64,000 bases of DNA from Lysinibacillus xylanilyticus. GTDB taxonomy: Bacteria; Bacillota; Bacilli; Bacillales_A; Planococcaceae. Below are positions 34,572-44,910 of this stretch, in pieces. A model generated the notes under the pieces. It was not told the origin of the DNA. It searched no databases and was given only the letters and a program-made list of their open reading frames with translations. The position numbers were made by a program, and so were the translations under genes. Where the stretch lies: contig NZ_LFXJ01000010.1 of NCBI RefSeq assembly GCF_001183605.1, forward strand, positions 543,890 to 607,889. The letters run 5' to 3'. The stretch's first letter is position 1. Each line of letters opens with the position of its first letter.

Positions 34572-36188
34572 ATGAAACTGGAGTCAATCCAAGTACCCAT
34601 AAAAAATCGTTTGCTAGCAGATTATTGGTCGTCGAATACTGCGATCCATGAGTTTTTTGAATACGAATATAACGATAAATCTTTTGAAAAACGAGCGCAA
34701 TATTTAGATCAGCATGCATATGATCAAAAAGAATTAACAGCCATCATACGTCAATTTATGGAGCCGCTCGGTTTATCAAAGAAAGCGAATGAACATTTGC
34801 AGCAACTAGAGCAAGGAGCTGTTGCGGTTGTCGGTGGGCAACAAGCGGGTATCTTAACTGGCCCTCTTTACTCGGTGCATAAGGCGATTTCGGTCATTGC
34901 ATTAGCGAAAGAGCAAAGTGTAAAACTTCAGCGACCGGTTGTTCCTGTTTTTTGGATAGCTGGTGAAGATCATGATTTAGAGGAAATTAACCATACGTAT
35001 ACAGTACGTGGTGAAGATATTAAAAAACGTGTTTACGGTGAACGTTCAAGACGTAAAACAATGGCTTCTGAAACAAGTATAAACAAAGAGTCTATGACAC
35101 AACTAATAAATACGATTGCGAAGGATATGGGCGAAACAGCATTCACTGAAATGCTAATGAAACAATTAGTGGATATTCTTAATAAGAGTGAAACGTTTAC
35201 GGAATTCTTTGCGCAACTTATGAACCATTTGTTTAAAGATGAAGGTTTATTAATGATTGATGCAGCAGACTTTAAATTCCGCCAATATGAGCGTGAGAAT
35301 TTTACCCGTATCATTCATAAAAATGAAGAAATTGCTAGAGTGGTGACAGAAAAAGAAGCGGAGCTTGAGCGTGCAGGTTATGGCAATCCTATTTTGGCAA
35401 CAAACGAAGCGGCCAATTTATTCTATGTAGAGGATGGGGAACGTCATCTTTTAGAAAGAAAAAATCAGCAATTTGTCAATCTAGCTGCAAATATCAAGCT
35501 ATCTCGTGAAGAGGTTTTAAGAATTGCTGAAAAACATCCTGAGCAGTTAAGTAATAACGTTGTGACGCGTCCGCTAATGCAGGAAATGACATTGCCTGTG
35601 CTTGCGTTTGTTGGTGGACCAGGGGAGCTTGCATACTGGGCGACATTGAAGGATGCATTTGCGATATTAGGCTTACAAATGCCTATTTTTGCTCCACGTC
35701 TTCATATCACGATTGTCACACGTCATGTAGAACAACTGTTACGTGAATATCGTTTAAATGTTGCTGATGTTTGGGATGGGAAAGCGTTACAGCTTAAAGA
35801 ACAGTTTATTGATGAAATACAGGATACTGAAGCGAAACGACAAATTCAGGTGATGCAACAAGAGCTTTTAGAAAAGTATGGTGCCCTTCAACTTTATTTA
35901 GAAGAACAACATCTATTACTAGATAAAATTCTTGTGAAAAATAAAGAGAATCACCTAAAGCAATTTGAGTATTTACAGCAAAAGGTTAAACAAACTGTTC
36001 TTAACAAGCACGAAACGTCAATCCGAAAATTTATGACGATACAAAATGAGTTGTATCCAAATGAAGGATTCCAGGAAAGAACTTATAATCCTTATCAATA
36101 TTTCAATGAGTTTGGACCTATGCTAATTACTGAAATGCTAAAACAAAATTATAGCATTGGCAATCACCACTATATAATTTATTTATAA
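34572..36188 (+). CDS. bshC: bacillithiol synthase BshC (putative cysteine ligase)
   Basis: The 538-residue protein is full family length. Family segments seen are VVGGQQAGILTGPLYSVHKA, PVFWIAGEDHDLEEINHTY, LPVLAFVGGPGELAYWATLK and, at the C-terminus, NPYQYFNEFGPMLI. A long coiled coil lies at about 410-490. It is thought to add cysteine to GlcN-malate in the last step of bacillithiol synthesis. Gene position upstream of mraZ matches Bacillus. A terminator follows. Confidence 0.93.
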   Translation: MKLESIQVPIKNRLLADYWSSNTAIHEFFEYEYNDKSFEKRAQYLDQHAYDQKELTAIIRQFMEPLGLSKKANEHLQQLEQGAVAVVGGQQAGILTGPLYSVHKAISVIALAKEQSVKLQRPVVPVFWIAGEDHDLEEINHTYTVRGEDIKKRVYGERSRRKTMASETSINKESMTQLINTIAKDMGETAFTEMLMKQLVDILNKSETFTEFFAQLMNHLFKDEGLLMIDAADFKFRQYERENFTRIIHKNEEIARVVTEKEAELERAGYGNPILATNEAANLFYVEDGERHLLERKNQQFVNLAANIKLSREEVLRIAEKHPEQLSNNVVTRPLMQEMTLPVLAFVGGPGELAYWATLKDAFAILGLQMPIFAPRLHITIVTRHVEQLLREYRLNVADVWDGKALQLKEQFIDEIQDTEAKRQIQVMQQELLEKYGALQLYLEEQHLLLDKILVKNKENHLKQFEYLQQKVKQTVLNKHETSIRKFMTIQNELYPNEGFQERTYNPYQYFNEFGPMLITEMLKQNYSIGNHHYIIYL

Positions 36189-36270
36189 TCCCAATGTTTG
36201 TAACTTTATAACTAATTAACAATTTAATACAATGTTGATTTGATGAACAATGACGACATAAATAGTAAAT

Positions 36271-36306
36271 AGAGAGCTATCCTACTAAGGATAGCTCTTT
36301 TTTTAT
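36271..36306 (+). terminator. terminator after bshC
   Basis: AGAGCTATCCT (36273-36283) and AGGATAGCTCT (36288-36298) pair perfectly around a four-base loop, then eight T. Confidence 0.92.
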
Positions 36307-36384
36307 GTAATTTAGCATGGATTCAATATTTCGTTAAAGGTCTATTCACACATTGAGTGTTAAAATGTCAAGTTTTTTTTAAAA

Positions 36385-36431
36385 AAAGTGGAGGAAAGTG
36401 GGGCGATGTGGTACATTATTTAATAAAGTGG
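36385..36431 (+). promoter_or_regulatory. MraZ operator: phased AAAGTG direct repeats
   Basis: AAAGTGG occurs at 36385, 36395 and 36425, with a degenerate GATGTGG at 36405. All four are in exact 10-base register. MraZ is known to bind tandem repeats of this kind upstream of its own gene. The last repeat merges with the GTGGGGTG ribosome site of mraZ. Confidence 0.8.
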
Positions 36432-36441
36432 GGTGAATAGC

Positions 36442-36873
36442 ATGTTCATGGGAGAATATCAACACTCTGTTGATGCGAAAGGACGATTAATCGTGCCCGC
36501 GAAATTTCGTGAAGCCTTAGGTGAAACATTTGTTGTGACACGCGGACTTGATAATTGTTTATTTGGCTATCCTATGGATGAATGGCGAAAACTCGAAGAA
36601 AAATTAAAGGGATTACCGATGACCAAAAAGGATACACGTGCTTTTGCAAGGTTTTTCTTTTCTGGGGCAACGGAAGTAGAGATAGACAAGCAGGGGCGCA
36701 TAAATATTCCTTCAACTCTTATGCAGCATGCACATCTTGTGAAAGAATGTATCGTGTTAGGAGTTTCGAATCGAATTGAAATATGGGCGAAAGATGCTTG
36801 GGAAACTTACTTTAGTGAGTCGGAACAATCCTTTAATGAAATTGCAGAAAATATGATTGGCTTTGATTTTTAA
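36442..36873 (+). CDS. mraZ: transcriptional regulator MraZ
   Basis: The 143-residue protein has two AbrB-like half-domains, [20 protein letters not shown] and [19 protein letters not shown], each with the conserved DxxGR. MraZ represses the dcw operon from its own promoter; bound repeats are visible just upstream. The ATG at 36442 gives the usual Bacillus length; an in-frame GTG nine bases earlier is inside the ribosome-site region. It is the first gene of the dcw cluster. Confidence 0.96.
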   Translation: MFMGEYQHSVDAKGRLIVPAKFREALGETFVVTRGLDNCLFGYPMDEWRKLEEKLKGLPMTKKDTRAFARFFFSGATEVEIDKQGRINIPSTLMQHAHLVKECIVLGVSNRIEIWAKDAWETYFSESEQSFNEIAENMIGFDF

Positions 36874-36933
36874 CTTTTTTTAGACACTTAAGTGTCAACT
36901 GTATGAAGTTAAGGCCTGAGGGGAGCAAGTGGT

Positions 36934-37884
36934 ATGTTCGATCATACAACCGTGCTATTAAAAGAAACAGTTGATGGGTTGAACATCGATCCTGATGGTG
37001 TGTATGTGGACTGTACTCTAGGTGGGGCAGGACACAGTGAATATTTAGTACAACAATTATCTGAAAAAGGGCGTTTAATTTGCTTCGATCAAGATACGAC
37101 AGCTATTAACAATGCAAAAATTCGATTGGCGCCATATATTGAGCGTGTGACATTTGTCCATTCGAATTTCCGCTATTTAAAAGAAGAGCTATTAGCGCTT
37201 GGTATTGAGCAAGTAGATGGCATTTTATATGATTTAGGCGTATCTTCACCACAGCTAGATACACCAGAACGTGGCTTTAGTTATCACCATGATGCACCTC
37301 TAGATATGCGCATGGATCAAACGGCAACACTTACAGCATTTCATGTTGTGAATGAATGGGCATATGAAGATTTAGTACGTATATTTTTCCGTTATGGAGA
37401 AGAGAAGTTTTCCAAGCAAGTTGCTCGTAAAATCGAAGAGGCACGTAAGGTGGCACCGATTGAAACAACCGGCCAACTTGTAGAACTTATTAAAGAGGGT
37501 ATTCCAGCAGCGGCTCGCCGTAAAGGTGGACATCCAGCGAAGCGCATATTCCAAGCAATACGAATTGCTGTTAACGATGAGCTAGGCGCGGCAGAGGATT
37601 CATTAGTCGATGCGATTGATATGATAAACGTAGGTGGACGCATAAGTGTCATTACGTTCCATTCATTGGAGGACCGCCTATGCAAGACTATTTTTAAAGA
37701 AGCGTCATCATTACCGGAATTACCACCGAATTTACCTGTGATTCCTAATCACATGAAGCCAACTTTAAAGCTTATCTCGAGAAAGCCGATTCTTCCATCA
37801 GATGAAGAATTAGCAGTAAACAATCGTGCTCGTTCAGCAAAGCTTAGAGTGGTGGAGAAAATTAACGACAAAGGGCGTGAGTAA
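36934..37884 (+). CDS. rsmH: 16S rRNA (cytosine1402-N4)-methyltransferase RsmH
   Basis: The 316-residue methyltransferase has the family start [13 protein letters not shown], the SAM motif [28 protein letters not shown] and the C-terminal [14 protein letters not shown]. It methylates N4 of C1402 in 16S rRNA. It is the second dcw gene (mraW). ftsL starts at the base after its stop codon. Confidence 0.96.
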   Translation: MFDHTTVLLKETVDGLNIDPDGVYVDCTLGGAGHSEYLVQQLSEKGRLICFDQDTTAINNAKIRLAPYIERVTFVHSNFRYLKEELLALGIEQVDGILYDLGVSSPQLDTPERGFSYHHDAPLDMRMDQTATLTAFHVVNEWAYEDLVRIFFRYGEEKFSKQVARKIEEARKVAPIETTGQLVELIKEGIPAAARRKGGHPAKRIFQAIRIAVNDELGAAEDSLVDAIDMINVGGRISVITFHSLEDRLCKTIFKEASSLPELPPNLPVIPNHMKPTLKLISRKPILPSDEELAVNNRARSAKLRVVEKINDKGRE

Positions 37885-38253
37885 ATGGCAGCAGTTCGTG
37901 TAAGGCAGCACCAGCAACAACAAGTGCAACAACCGATAACACCCCCTAGTCCACAACCCACTATCATACGTCGTAAAAAAACGAACCAGAAGTTTGAAAG
38001 AACAATGCTAATTGTTTTAGTTAGCATTGTTGCTGTATTATCGGTACTAGTTTTGAATAAACAAGCAGCAGTTCAAACGACAAGCATGGACATTCAAAAA
38101 ATCGAAACTGAAGCAGAAGAGATTACTAAACAGAATGTTGACTTGACAGTTCGTGTAAGTGAACTTTCTACATACGAAAAATTATCGAAAAAAGCTAAAG
38201 AACTCGGTTTAACTCAAAATGAGAAAAATGTAAAGGTAGTGCCGGGAGAATGA
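37885..38253 (+). CDS. ftsL: cell division protein FtsL
   Basis: The 122-residue bitopic protein has a glutamine/proline-rich, basic cytoplasmic tail (about 1-38). One membrane helix follows (MLIVLVSIVAVLSVLVL), then a periplasm-side coiled coil with KIETEAEEITKQNVDLTVRVSEL. It joins DivIC and DivIB in the divisome and activates FtsW with PBP2B. Its stop overlaps the pbpB start by four bases (ATGA). Confidence 0.93.
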   Translation: MAAVRVRQHQQQQVQQPITPPSPQPTIIRRKKTNQKFERTMLIVLVSIVAVLSVLVLNKQAAVQTTSMDIQKIETEAEEITKQNVDLTVRVSELSTYEKLSKKAKELGLTQNEKNVKVVPGE

Positions 38254-40460
38254 AAAAAAAGAGATTTCGATTCCAATGGGGAGCCTTTCTATTATTAATT
38301 TTTTATGGAGGGCTCTTTTTTCTATTGTTCTCAAGAATGTTTATGTTACAGGCGACAGGTGAAGTGGAAGGACAAGAGCTTGCGGCAAGAGCAGCTGCGA
38401 AATATAGCAAAGAAAGTGCAATAACAGCAAGCCGTGGGAAAATTTACGATACAAATGGACAAGTCATTGCTGAGGATACACTTAGTTATCGACTAATCAC
38501 AGTCGTCAATGAAAAAGCCACAACGGATGCAAAAAAACCTCGACATGTAGTAAATGCTGAAAAAACTGCAAAAATATTAGCAGAATATATTCCAATGGAT
38601 GAAGATAAAATCTATAAGCAGCTTACTAGAGTAAATGATAAGGGCGAAAAGCCTTATCAAGTTGAATTTGGAAGTGCGGGTCGTGGAATAAGTCATGAGA
38701 CTATGACTAAAATCAAAGCAGAGAAATTACCAGGGGTTTTATTTGTAAACGATTTAAAACGTTATTATCCAAATGGTATATTCGCCTCGCACTTAATTGG
38801 TTTTGCACTAAAAGAGGAAAATAAGGATGGTACGTTCACGACAAAAGGAAAAATGGGTCTTGAGCTTACTTATAACAAAGAACTAACCGGTAAAGACGGT
38901 AAGGTTGAATATGAGACAGATGCTTTCAGTTATTTATTGCCTAATAGTGAAAAAATGGTGACACCTGCGAAAGATGGTGATGACATTTATTTAACACTAA
39001 ATAAAACAATTCAAAGCTTTTTAGAGGAAGCGATGACAGAGGTTGAAAAGGAATATAACCCAGAATCGATGACAGCTATTGTGGCAGATCCGAAAACTGG
39101 TAGAATCCTAGCGATGTCTCAGCGACCTACGTTTAATCCTGATACGCGCGAAGGCGATAATATGAAATGGCTAAATGAGGCTATTGAAGAGACGATTGAA
39201 CCAGGTTCAACAATGAAAACGTTCACGCTCGCTTCGGCTATTGATACAGGGGTTTGGACTCCAAATGCATGGTATATGTCAGGTCAATACAGAGTTCTTG
39301 ATCAAGTAATTAAAGACCATAATAATGGGCGAGGTTGGGGTCCGATTACTTATTTAGAAGGATTCCAACGTTCATCCAATACTGCAATGGCACATTTATT
39401 AAAGCTTATTGGTGAGGATGTCTTCTTTGACTATCTAGATCGATTTGGGTTTGGTAAAAAAACAGGCATTGATTTACCAAATGAAGCGACAGGTACACTT
39501 TTATCGAATTATCCAGTAGAACGAGTGACAACAACGTTCGGTCAAGGTTCTACAGTAACCCCGATTCAGTTAATTCAAGCATTAACAGCGATTGCAAATG
39601 AAGGGAAAATGATGCAACCGTATGTAATAGATCGTATCGTTGATCCTTCTACAGGAAAGACGATTAATAAGCATGAGCCGGTTGTTAAGGGACAACCAAT
39701 TTCAGCCGATACAGCGAAGCAAGTAAAAGAAATTCTTGCGTCTACTTTAACAGCTAAGGATGGTACTGCGAAGGATTTTATCCTAAATGATTATGAAGTA
39801 GCAGGGAAAACAGGTACTGCCCAAATTCCACTAGGAAATGGTAGGTATTCATGGGGAGCAAATGAATTTCTTTATTCTTTTTTAGGGATGGCTCCAGCAG
39901 ATAATCCTCAGCTCATTATGTATGTCTCAGTGAAAAGACCAAAGTTAAAGGGTAATGAACTTGGGTCTGTACCAGTTTCAAAAATATTTAATCCTGTTAT
40001 GTTAAATAGTTTAAAGTATTTAAACGTTAATCCTGAAGATGTAAAGCATGTTGACGATACATCAATACAAGATTACACAGGTCAAAGTGCTGAGGCTATA
40101 CAAGTAGAGCTTGCGAATGATGGTATACAGCCAGTGATTGTTGGTAGTGGCGGTAAAATTATTGACCAATATCCAAAAGGTCCTCAAAAACTCGTTAAAG
40201 GTAACTTCGTGTTTTTAAAGACAGAGGGTGATGTAACACTGCCGGACTTCACAAATTGGTCGTTACGTAATGTACTTGCTTTTAAGTCAATGGCAAATTT
40301 AGAAATTGAAGTTGTAGGAGAAGGCTTTGTAGCTAGTCAAAGTGTCTCGGCAGGTACCGTGATTTCAGATAGTTCACCAATTGTCGTGAAGCTTAAAACA
40401 CCAGCTGAAAGCTTTAAGCAAGATGTAGAGACCCCACCCGAGGGTGAAACAACTGAATAA
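38250..40460 (+). CDS. pbpB: division-specific class B penicillin-binding protein 2B
   Basis: The 736-residue protein has an N-terminal membrane anchor, a dimerisation/pedestal region (about 55-240) and a transpeptidase domain. S320 lies in EPGSTMKTF, the SSN motif in QRSSNTAM and K520 in KTGTAQ. Two C-terminal PASTA domains (about 610-725) follow. It crosslinks septal peptidoglycan in partnership with FtsW. Two PASTA domains are normal for Bacillus PBP2B. Confidence 0.95.
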   Translation: MKKKRFRFQWGAFLLLIFYGGLFFLLFSRMFMLQATGEVEGQELAARAAAKYSKESAITASRGKIYDTNGQVIAEDTLSYRLITVVNEKATTDAKKPRHVVNAEKTAKILAEYIPMDEDKIYKQLTRVNDKGEKPYQVEFGSAGRGISHETMTKIKAEKLPGVLFVNDLKRYYPNGIFASHLIGFALKEENKDGTFTTKGKMGLELTYNKELTGKDGKVEYETDAFSYLLPNSEKMVTPAKDGDDIYLTLNKTIQSFLEEAMTEVEKEYNPESMTAIVADPKTGRILAMSQRPTFNPDTREGDNMKWLNEAIEETIEPGSTMKTFTLASAIDTGVWTPNAWYMSGQYRVLDQVIKDHNNGRGWGPITYLEGFQRSSNTAMAHLLKLIGEDVFFDYLDRFGFGKKTGIDLPNEATGTLLSNYPVERVTTTFGQGSTVTPIQLIQALTAIANEGKMMQPYVIDRIVDPSTGKTINKHEPVVKGQPISADTAKQVKEILASTLTAKDGTAKDFILNDYEVAGKTGTAQIPLGNGRYSWGANEFLYSFLGMAPADNPQLIMYVSVKRPKLKGNELGSVPVSKIFNPVMLNSLKYLNVNPEDVKHVDDTSIQDYTGQSAEAIQVELANDGIQPVIVGSGGKIIDQYPKGPQKLVKGNFVFLKTEGDVTLPDFTNWSLRNVLAFKSMANLEIEVVGEGFVASQSVSAGTVISDSSPIVVKLKTPAESFKQDVETPPEGETTE

Positions 40461-40507
40461 AAGCCCACTTTATTTCATACGTTGTAAAAAACAAGGTGTG
40501 ATGTCGA

Positions 40508-42424
40508 ATGAAGTGGATTTCTATCCATTCCAAAAAGCGATTGCGTATTTTATACGTATTGTTTATGTTTGTAGCTGTTGCGATTATTGTTAGGCTTGTC
40601 TTCTTGCAAGTATTAGATCAAAAAGACCTGACTAAGAAAGCCGAAGAGAATTGGGACCGAGAAATTCCTTTTGCCAATGAGCGAGGGCACATTACTGACC
40701 GTAAGGGGAAAAATATTGTCACAAATAAGCTTGCGCCAACTTTATATTTTATGCCTTCGCAAAGTAAAGATATTGAAGGCGCAGCGGCGAAAATTGCTCA
40801 AGTTTTGGAAGTGGATGAACAAAAGCTTTTGGAAAAAATGAAGAAAAAAGCATACTTAGTAAAGCTGGCACCTGAAGGAAAAAATATTCCCTATGAAAAA
40901 GCAGTGGAGTTACAAGGTATGCAAATTGAGGGATTATATAGTGGTGTCGATTATTCAAGGGATTATCCATACGGTACCCTACTCTCTCGTTTTTTAGGTT
41001 TCACGGGCTATGATTCACAAGGTTTAGCGGGGATTGAATATGAATACGAAAAGCTGTTACAGGCTAATTCTTCGGCAATACGGATCTTTACAGATGCGAA
41101 AGGGAATAATTTACCGAACGTAAAGAGTGCCTGGAAGGCTGGTGAAGATGGTGCAACGGTTGAGCTAACGATAGATGTAGATGTACAACAGGTCGTTGAA
41201 CGTGAATTGTCACAGGCTATGGAACGTTATGATGCTGACCAAGCAATGGCGATTGCCATGAATCCAAACAATGGCGAAATCTTAGCGTTAGCCTCATTTC
41301 CTACCTTCAATCCAGCAGAATATCAAACGGTAGAGCCTGCTATTTACGATCGGAATTTACCAGTTTGGATGACGTATGAGCCCGGGTCAACGTTCAAAAT
41401 TATAACTCTTAGTGCTGCTTTAGAAGAAAATGTAGTTGATTTAGAGAAGGATACTTTTTATGATCCAGGCTATTCAATGGTTGCTGGAGCAAGGTTGCGT
41501 TGTTGGAAGCGTGAAGGTCATGGCTCTGAAACCTTCCTTGAAGTTGTAGAAAATTCTTGTAACCCAGGCTTTATTGAATTAGGTCAGCGAATAGGTAATG
41601 AAAAACTACTCCAGTATATTAAAGATTTTGGTTTTGGTAAAAAAACAGGGTCTAATATCGCTGGCGAAGCTTCTGGGATTTTATTTTCCAAAGATTCTTT
41701 TGGACCTGTTGAGCAGGCCACAACTTCATTTGGCCAAGGTGTTGCCGTTACACCAATTCAACAAGTGCAAGCAGTAGCCGCAGCAGTAAATGGGGGCAAG
41801 CTTTATACGCCATATGTTGTGAAGAAAATTCTTAATCCTAATTCTGGAGAAGTTATAGAAGAGACTAAACCGGAAGTTAAAAAACAGGTTATTCGTGAGG
41901 AGACGTCTGCAAAGGTTCGAGGTGCATTAGAATCTGTTGTAGCGAAAGGCTCAGGGCGTCAAGCTTATCGAGATGGATTACGAATCGGCGGCAAAACAGG
42001 TACAGCACAAAAGGTGGAGAATGGCCGTTATAAAGAAGGCGAATATATCGTATCGTTTATTGGCTTTGCACCTGCGGATAATCCGCAAATTGTCGTTTAT
42101 GTAGCAGTAGATAACCCGAAAAAGGCAACGCAGTTTGGCGGTGTGGTAGCAGCTCCAATCGTTGGTCAAATTATTGAAGATGTTGCACCTTTTGTTGGCA
42201 TTGAAAAATCGAAGGAACAGCTTGAAAAGGATTATCGTTGGGGTGACCCAATCACTGTGAAGGTACCAAGTTTTATTGGTCAAACGAAGGATGATATTGC
42301 CAAGCAACAATATCCATTCCGTATTGAATGGCATGGAGAAGGAACTAAAATTGGCAATCAACTGCCTGAAGTGGATAGTGTTATCAAACAAGATGGCACC
42401 ATTCATCTTTATTTAAAGAACTAA
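40508..42424 (+). CDS. spoVD: stage V sporulation protein D (class B PBP)
   Basis: The 638-residue transpeptidase has one N-terminal membrane helix and the PBP dimerisation region. S294 lies in EPGSTFKI, the SxN motif in VENSCNPGF and K496 in KTGTAQK. A single C-terminal PASTA domain ends it. The one PASTA domain and the place after pbpB identify SpoVD, which crosslinks cortex peptidoglycan with SpoVE. In most Bacillus genomes murE follows; here mraY follows directly after 125 bases. Confidence 0.92.
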   Translation: MKWISIHSKKRLRILYVLFMFVAVAIIVRLVFLQVLDQKDLTKKAEENWDREIPFANERGHITDRKGKNIVTNKLAPTLYFMPSQSKDIEGAAAKIAQVLEVDEQKLLEKMKKKAYLVKLAPEGKNIPYEKAVELQGMQIEGLYSGVDYSRDYPYGTLLSRFLGFTGYDSQGLAGIEYEYEKLLQANSSAIRIFTDAKGNNLPNVKSAWKAGEDGATVELTIDVDVQQVVERELSQAMERYDADQAMAIAMNPNNGEILALASFPTFNPAEYQTVEPAIYDRNLPVWMTYEPGSTFKIITLSAALEENVVDLEKDTFYDPGYSMVAGARLRCWKREGHGSETFLEVVENSCNPGFIELGQRIGNEKLLQYIKDFGFGKKTGSNIAGEASGILFSKDSFGPVEQATTSFGQGVAVTPIQQVQAVAAAVNGGKLYTPYVVKKILNPNSGEVIEETKPEVKKQVIREETSAKVRGALESVVAKGSGRQAYRDGLRIGGKTGTAQKVENGRYKEGEYIVSFIGFAPADNPQIVVYVAVDNPKKATQFGGVVAAPIVGQIIEDVAPFVGIEKSKEQLEKDYRWGDPITVKVPSFIGQTKDDIAKQQYPFRIEWHGEGTKIGNQLPEVDSVIKQDGTIHLYLKN

Positions 42425-42549
42425 TATAACTTTACCTTTAAAAAATGGGAAAGAACCACTATTATTATGAAGGGTAGTAATAAATACATGAAAGTTTGTG
42501 CTTTTTTCTTTAAGAAGAAAGTGAAACAAGATTTAAAGGAGATTTTTCA

Positions 42550-43524
42550 ATGAAACTCGCAACAACGCTTACCATTTTAGCTATTGCTTTTATAGTAACA
42601 GTTATCCTGGCACCAATTTGTATTCCACTTCTTCGCCGATTAAAGTTCGGTCAAAGTATTCGTGAAGAGGGACCACAATCCCATATGAAAAAAGCTGGTA
42701 CACCAACAATGGGTGGCATTATTTTCTTACTTGCCATTATCCTCACTACTGTTGGTGTAGGTAGCTTTTTAGATTTATTTACAACACAAACCGTCGTACT
42801 GTTATTGGTATTAGTAGGGTTTGGGTTAATCGGCTTGTTAGATGATAGCTTAAAGGTTGTTTTTAAACGTAATTTAGGACTAACATCACTTCAAAAGCTT
42901 ATCGGTCAAATTGTCATTGCAGTCTTGGCTTATTTCTTATTACATGTAGGATCTTTTGATACAACTCTTGCTATACCATTTACAGATTGGACGATTGAAC
43001 TTGGTAATTTCTATATAGCCTTTTTAATTTTCTGGTTAGTTGGCTTCTCGAATGCAGTGAATTTAACAGATGGACTAGATGGGCTTGTGGCAGGTACTGC
43101 ATCTATTGCCTTTGCTGCATTCGGTGTTATTGCTCTGTTCCAAGATCAATCTGATATCGCCTTATTTACATTTGCGGTAACAGGTGCATTATTAGGATTT
43201 TTACTTTTTAATGCGAATCCTGCAAAGGTATTTATGGGAGATACGGGTTCGCTAGCATTAGGTGGAGCTTTAGCCATGGTCTCTGTTTTAGTAAAAGCAG
43301 AATTCCTACTGTTATTAATTGGATTGGTTTTTGTTATTGAGACATTATCCGTTATTTTACAAGTAGGTAGCTTCAAACTTCGTAAAAAACGTATTTTTAA
43401 AATGAGTCCTATACATCATCATTTTGAATTATCAGGTTGGTCAGAATGGAAGGTAGTACTTGTCTTTTGGTCAACTGCTTTAGCAGTAGCATTGATTGCA
43501 GTTTTATCGGAGGCGTTCTTATGA
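42550..43524 (+). CDS. mraY: phospho-MurNAc-pentapeptide transferase MraY
   Basis: The 324-residue protein has ten membrane helices. The signatures are GTPTMGGI, the aspartate motif GLLDDSLK, the NAVNLTDGLDGL loop, FMGDTGSLALGG and the histidine loop MSPIHHHFELSGW. It moves phospho-MurNAc-pentapeptide onto undecaprenyl phosphate to give lipid I. An AAAGGAG site precedes the ATG. It overlaps murD by four bases (ATGA). Confidence 0.97.
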   Translation: MKLATTLTILAIAFIVTVILAPICIPLLRRLKFGQSIREEGPQSHMKKAGTPTMGGIIFLLAIILTTVGVGSFLDLFTTQTVVLLLVLVGFGLIGLLDDSLKVVFKRNLGLTSLQKLIGQIVIAVLAYFLLHVGSFDTTLAIPFTDWTIELGNFYIAFLIFWLVGFSNAVNLTDGLDGLVAGTASIAFAAFGVIALFQDQSDIALFTFAVTGALLGFLLFNANPAKVFMGDTGSLALGGALAMVSVLVKAEFLLLLIGLVFVIETLSVILQVGSFKLRKKRIFKMSPIHHHFELSGWSEWKVVLVFWSTALAVALIAVLSEAFL

Positions 43525-44870
43525 GAAACATTTCAGATTTACAACATAAAAAAGTCCTTGTTTTAGGTTTAGCTAAAAGTGGAGTGGCTGCAGCTGAGAT
43601 TTTACATGAGCTTGGCGCCTTTGTGACGGTCAATGATTCCAAACCATTTGATGAAAGCCCAGATGCGCAAGGTCTATTGCAAAAGGGAATTACAGTTATT
43701 TGTGGCCGTCACCCAGAGGATTTACTAGATGAAGGCTTTGAATTAGTGGTGAAAAATCCAGGGATTCCTTATAGCAACAAAATAGTAGCAGATGCAATAA
43801 GCCGTGGAATCCCTGTATGGACAGAAATTGAGCTTGCCTATTTAATTAGTGAAGCTCCATTTATCGGTATTACGGGGTCAAATGGTAAAACAACTACGAC
43901 AACAGTGATTTTCGACATGCTGAATAACGGTGGTTTAAAACCGTTAATTGCAGGGAATATAGGAACAGTTGCATGTGGTGTTGCAAAAGAGGCACAAAAG
44001 GATAATGTAATTGTTACAGAGTTATCTTCTTTCCAATTAATGGGTACGGAAACTTTTAAGCCGAAAATTGCTATATTAACAAATCTTTATGATGCGCATC
44101 TTGACTATCATGGAACATTTGACAACTATGCAGAGGCAAAGTTTGGTGTTACACGTAATCAAGATGAAAGCGATTATTTTATTTATAACGCTGATCAGCC
44201 GATTGTTGTTGGCTATGCAACAAAATCAAAGGCTAAAAAGGTACCATTTAGTTCTAAGGGACGTACGGATGAAGGAATTAGTGCTGATGAAACAACAATT
44301 TACTGGCAAGGTGAGCCGTATCTAGATCGAGCAAATATCGCTTTGCCTGGTAAACATAACTTAGAAAATATTTTAGCAGCTGTCGCAGCTTGTATTTTAG
44401 TCGGCTGTGACAAAGCTAAAATGGAAGAAGTTTTAGCGGAATTTGGGGGAGTTCGTCACCGTACTCAGTTCGTGCGTGAATGGAACGGACGCAAGATTTA
44501 CAATGACTCAAAAGCAACAAACTGCTTAGCTACAAAAAGTGCTTTAGATGCATTCCAAGCACCTGTTATTTTACTTGCAGGTGGTTTAGATCGAGGACAT
44601 TCGTTTGAAGAATTACGTCCATGTATGGGCCATGTAAAAGGTGTTGTTGCCTTTGGAGAAACAGGACTACGCTTTGTAGAATTTGCGAAATCGTGTGGAG
44701 TACAACAAACTGTCATTGCCCAAAATGTTGAGGATGCAGTACATTATGCGGCGCCGATGTCGGCAGAAGGCGATGTTATTCTATTATCTCCAGCATGTGC
44801 AAGCTGGGATCAATATGACAGCTTTGAAATACGAGGCGATGTTTTTATTGATGCTGTAATGAAGCTGTAA
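43521..44870 (+). CDS. murD: UDP-MurNAc-L-alanine:D-glutamate ligase MurD
   Basis: The 449-residue Mur ligase has an N-terminal Rossmann domain (VLVLGLAKSGVAAAEIL), the ATP loop GITGSNGKTTTT (about 114), DAHLDYHG in the central domain, and a C-terminal domain with YNDSKATN, LLAGGLDRGHSFEEL and LLSPACASWDQYDSF. It adds D-glutamate to UDP-MurNAc-L-alanine. The ATG at 43521 follows CGGAGG; an earlier in-frame start inside mraY is unlikely. Confidence 0.96.
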   Translation: MRNISDLQHKKVLVLGLAKSGVAAAEILHELGAFVTVNDSKPFDESPDAQGLLQKGITVICGRHPEDLLDEGFELVVKNPGIPYSNKIVADAISRGIPVWTEIELAYLISEAPFIGITGSNGKTTTTTVIFDMLNNGGLKPLIAGNIGTVACGVAKEAQKDNVIVTELSSFQLMGTETFKPKIAILTNLYDAHLDYHGTFDNYAEAKFGVTRNQDESDYFIYNADQPIVVGYATKSKAKKVPFSSKGRTDEGISADETTIYWQGEPYLDRANIALPGKHNLENILAAVAACILVGCDKAKMEEVLAEFGGVRHRTQFVREWNGRKIYNDSKATNCLATKSALDAFQAPVILLAGGLDRGHSFEELRPCMGHVKGVVAFGETGLRFVEFAKSCGVQQTVIAQNVEDAVHYAAPMSAEGDVILLSPACASWDQYDSFEIRGDVFIDAVMKL

Positions 44871-44910
44871 TGAGCCTGTAACTATTTTAGAATATACTTG
44901 ACTTGGAAGG

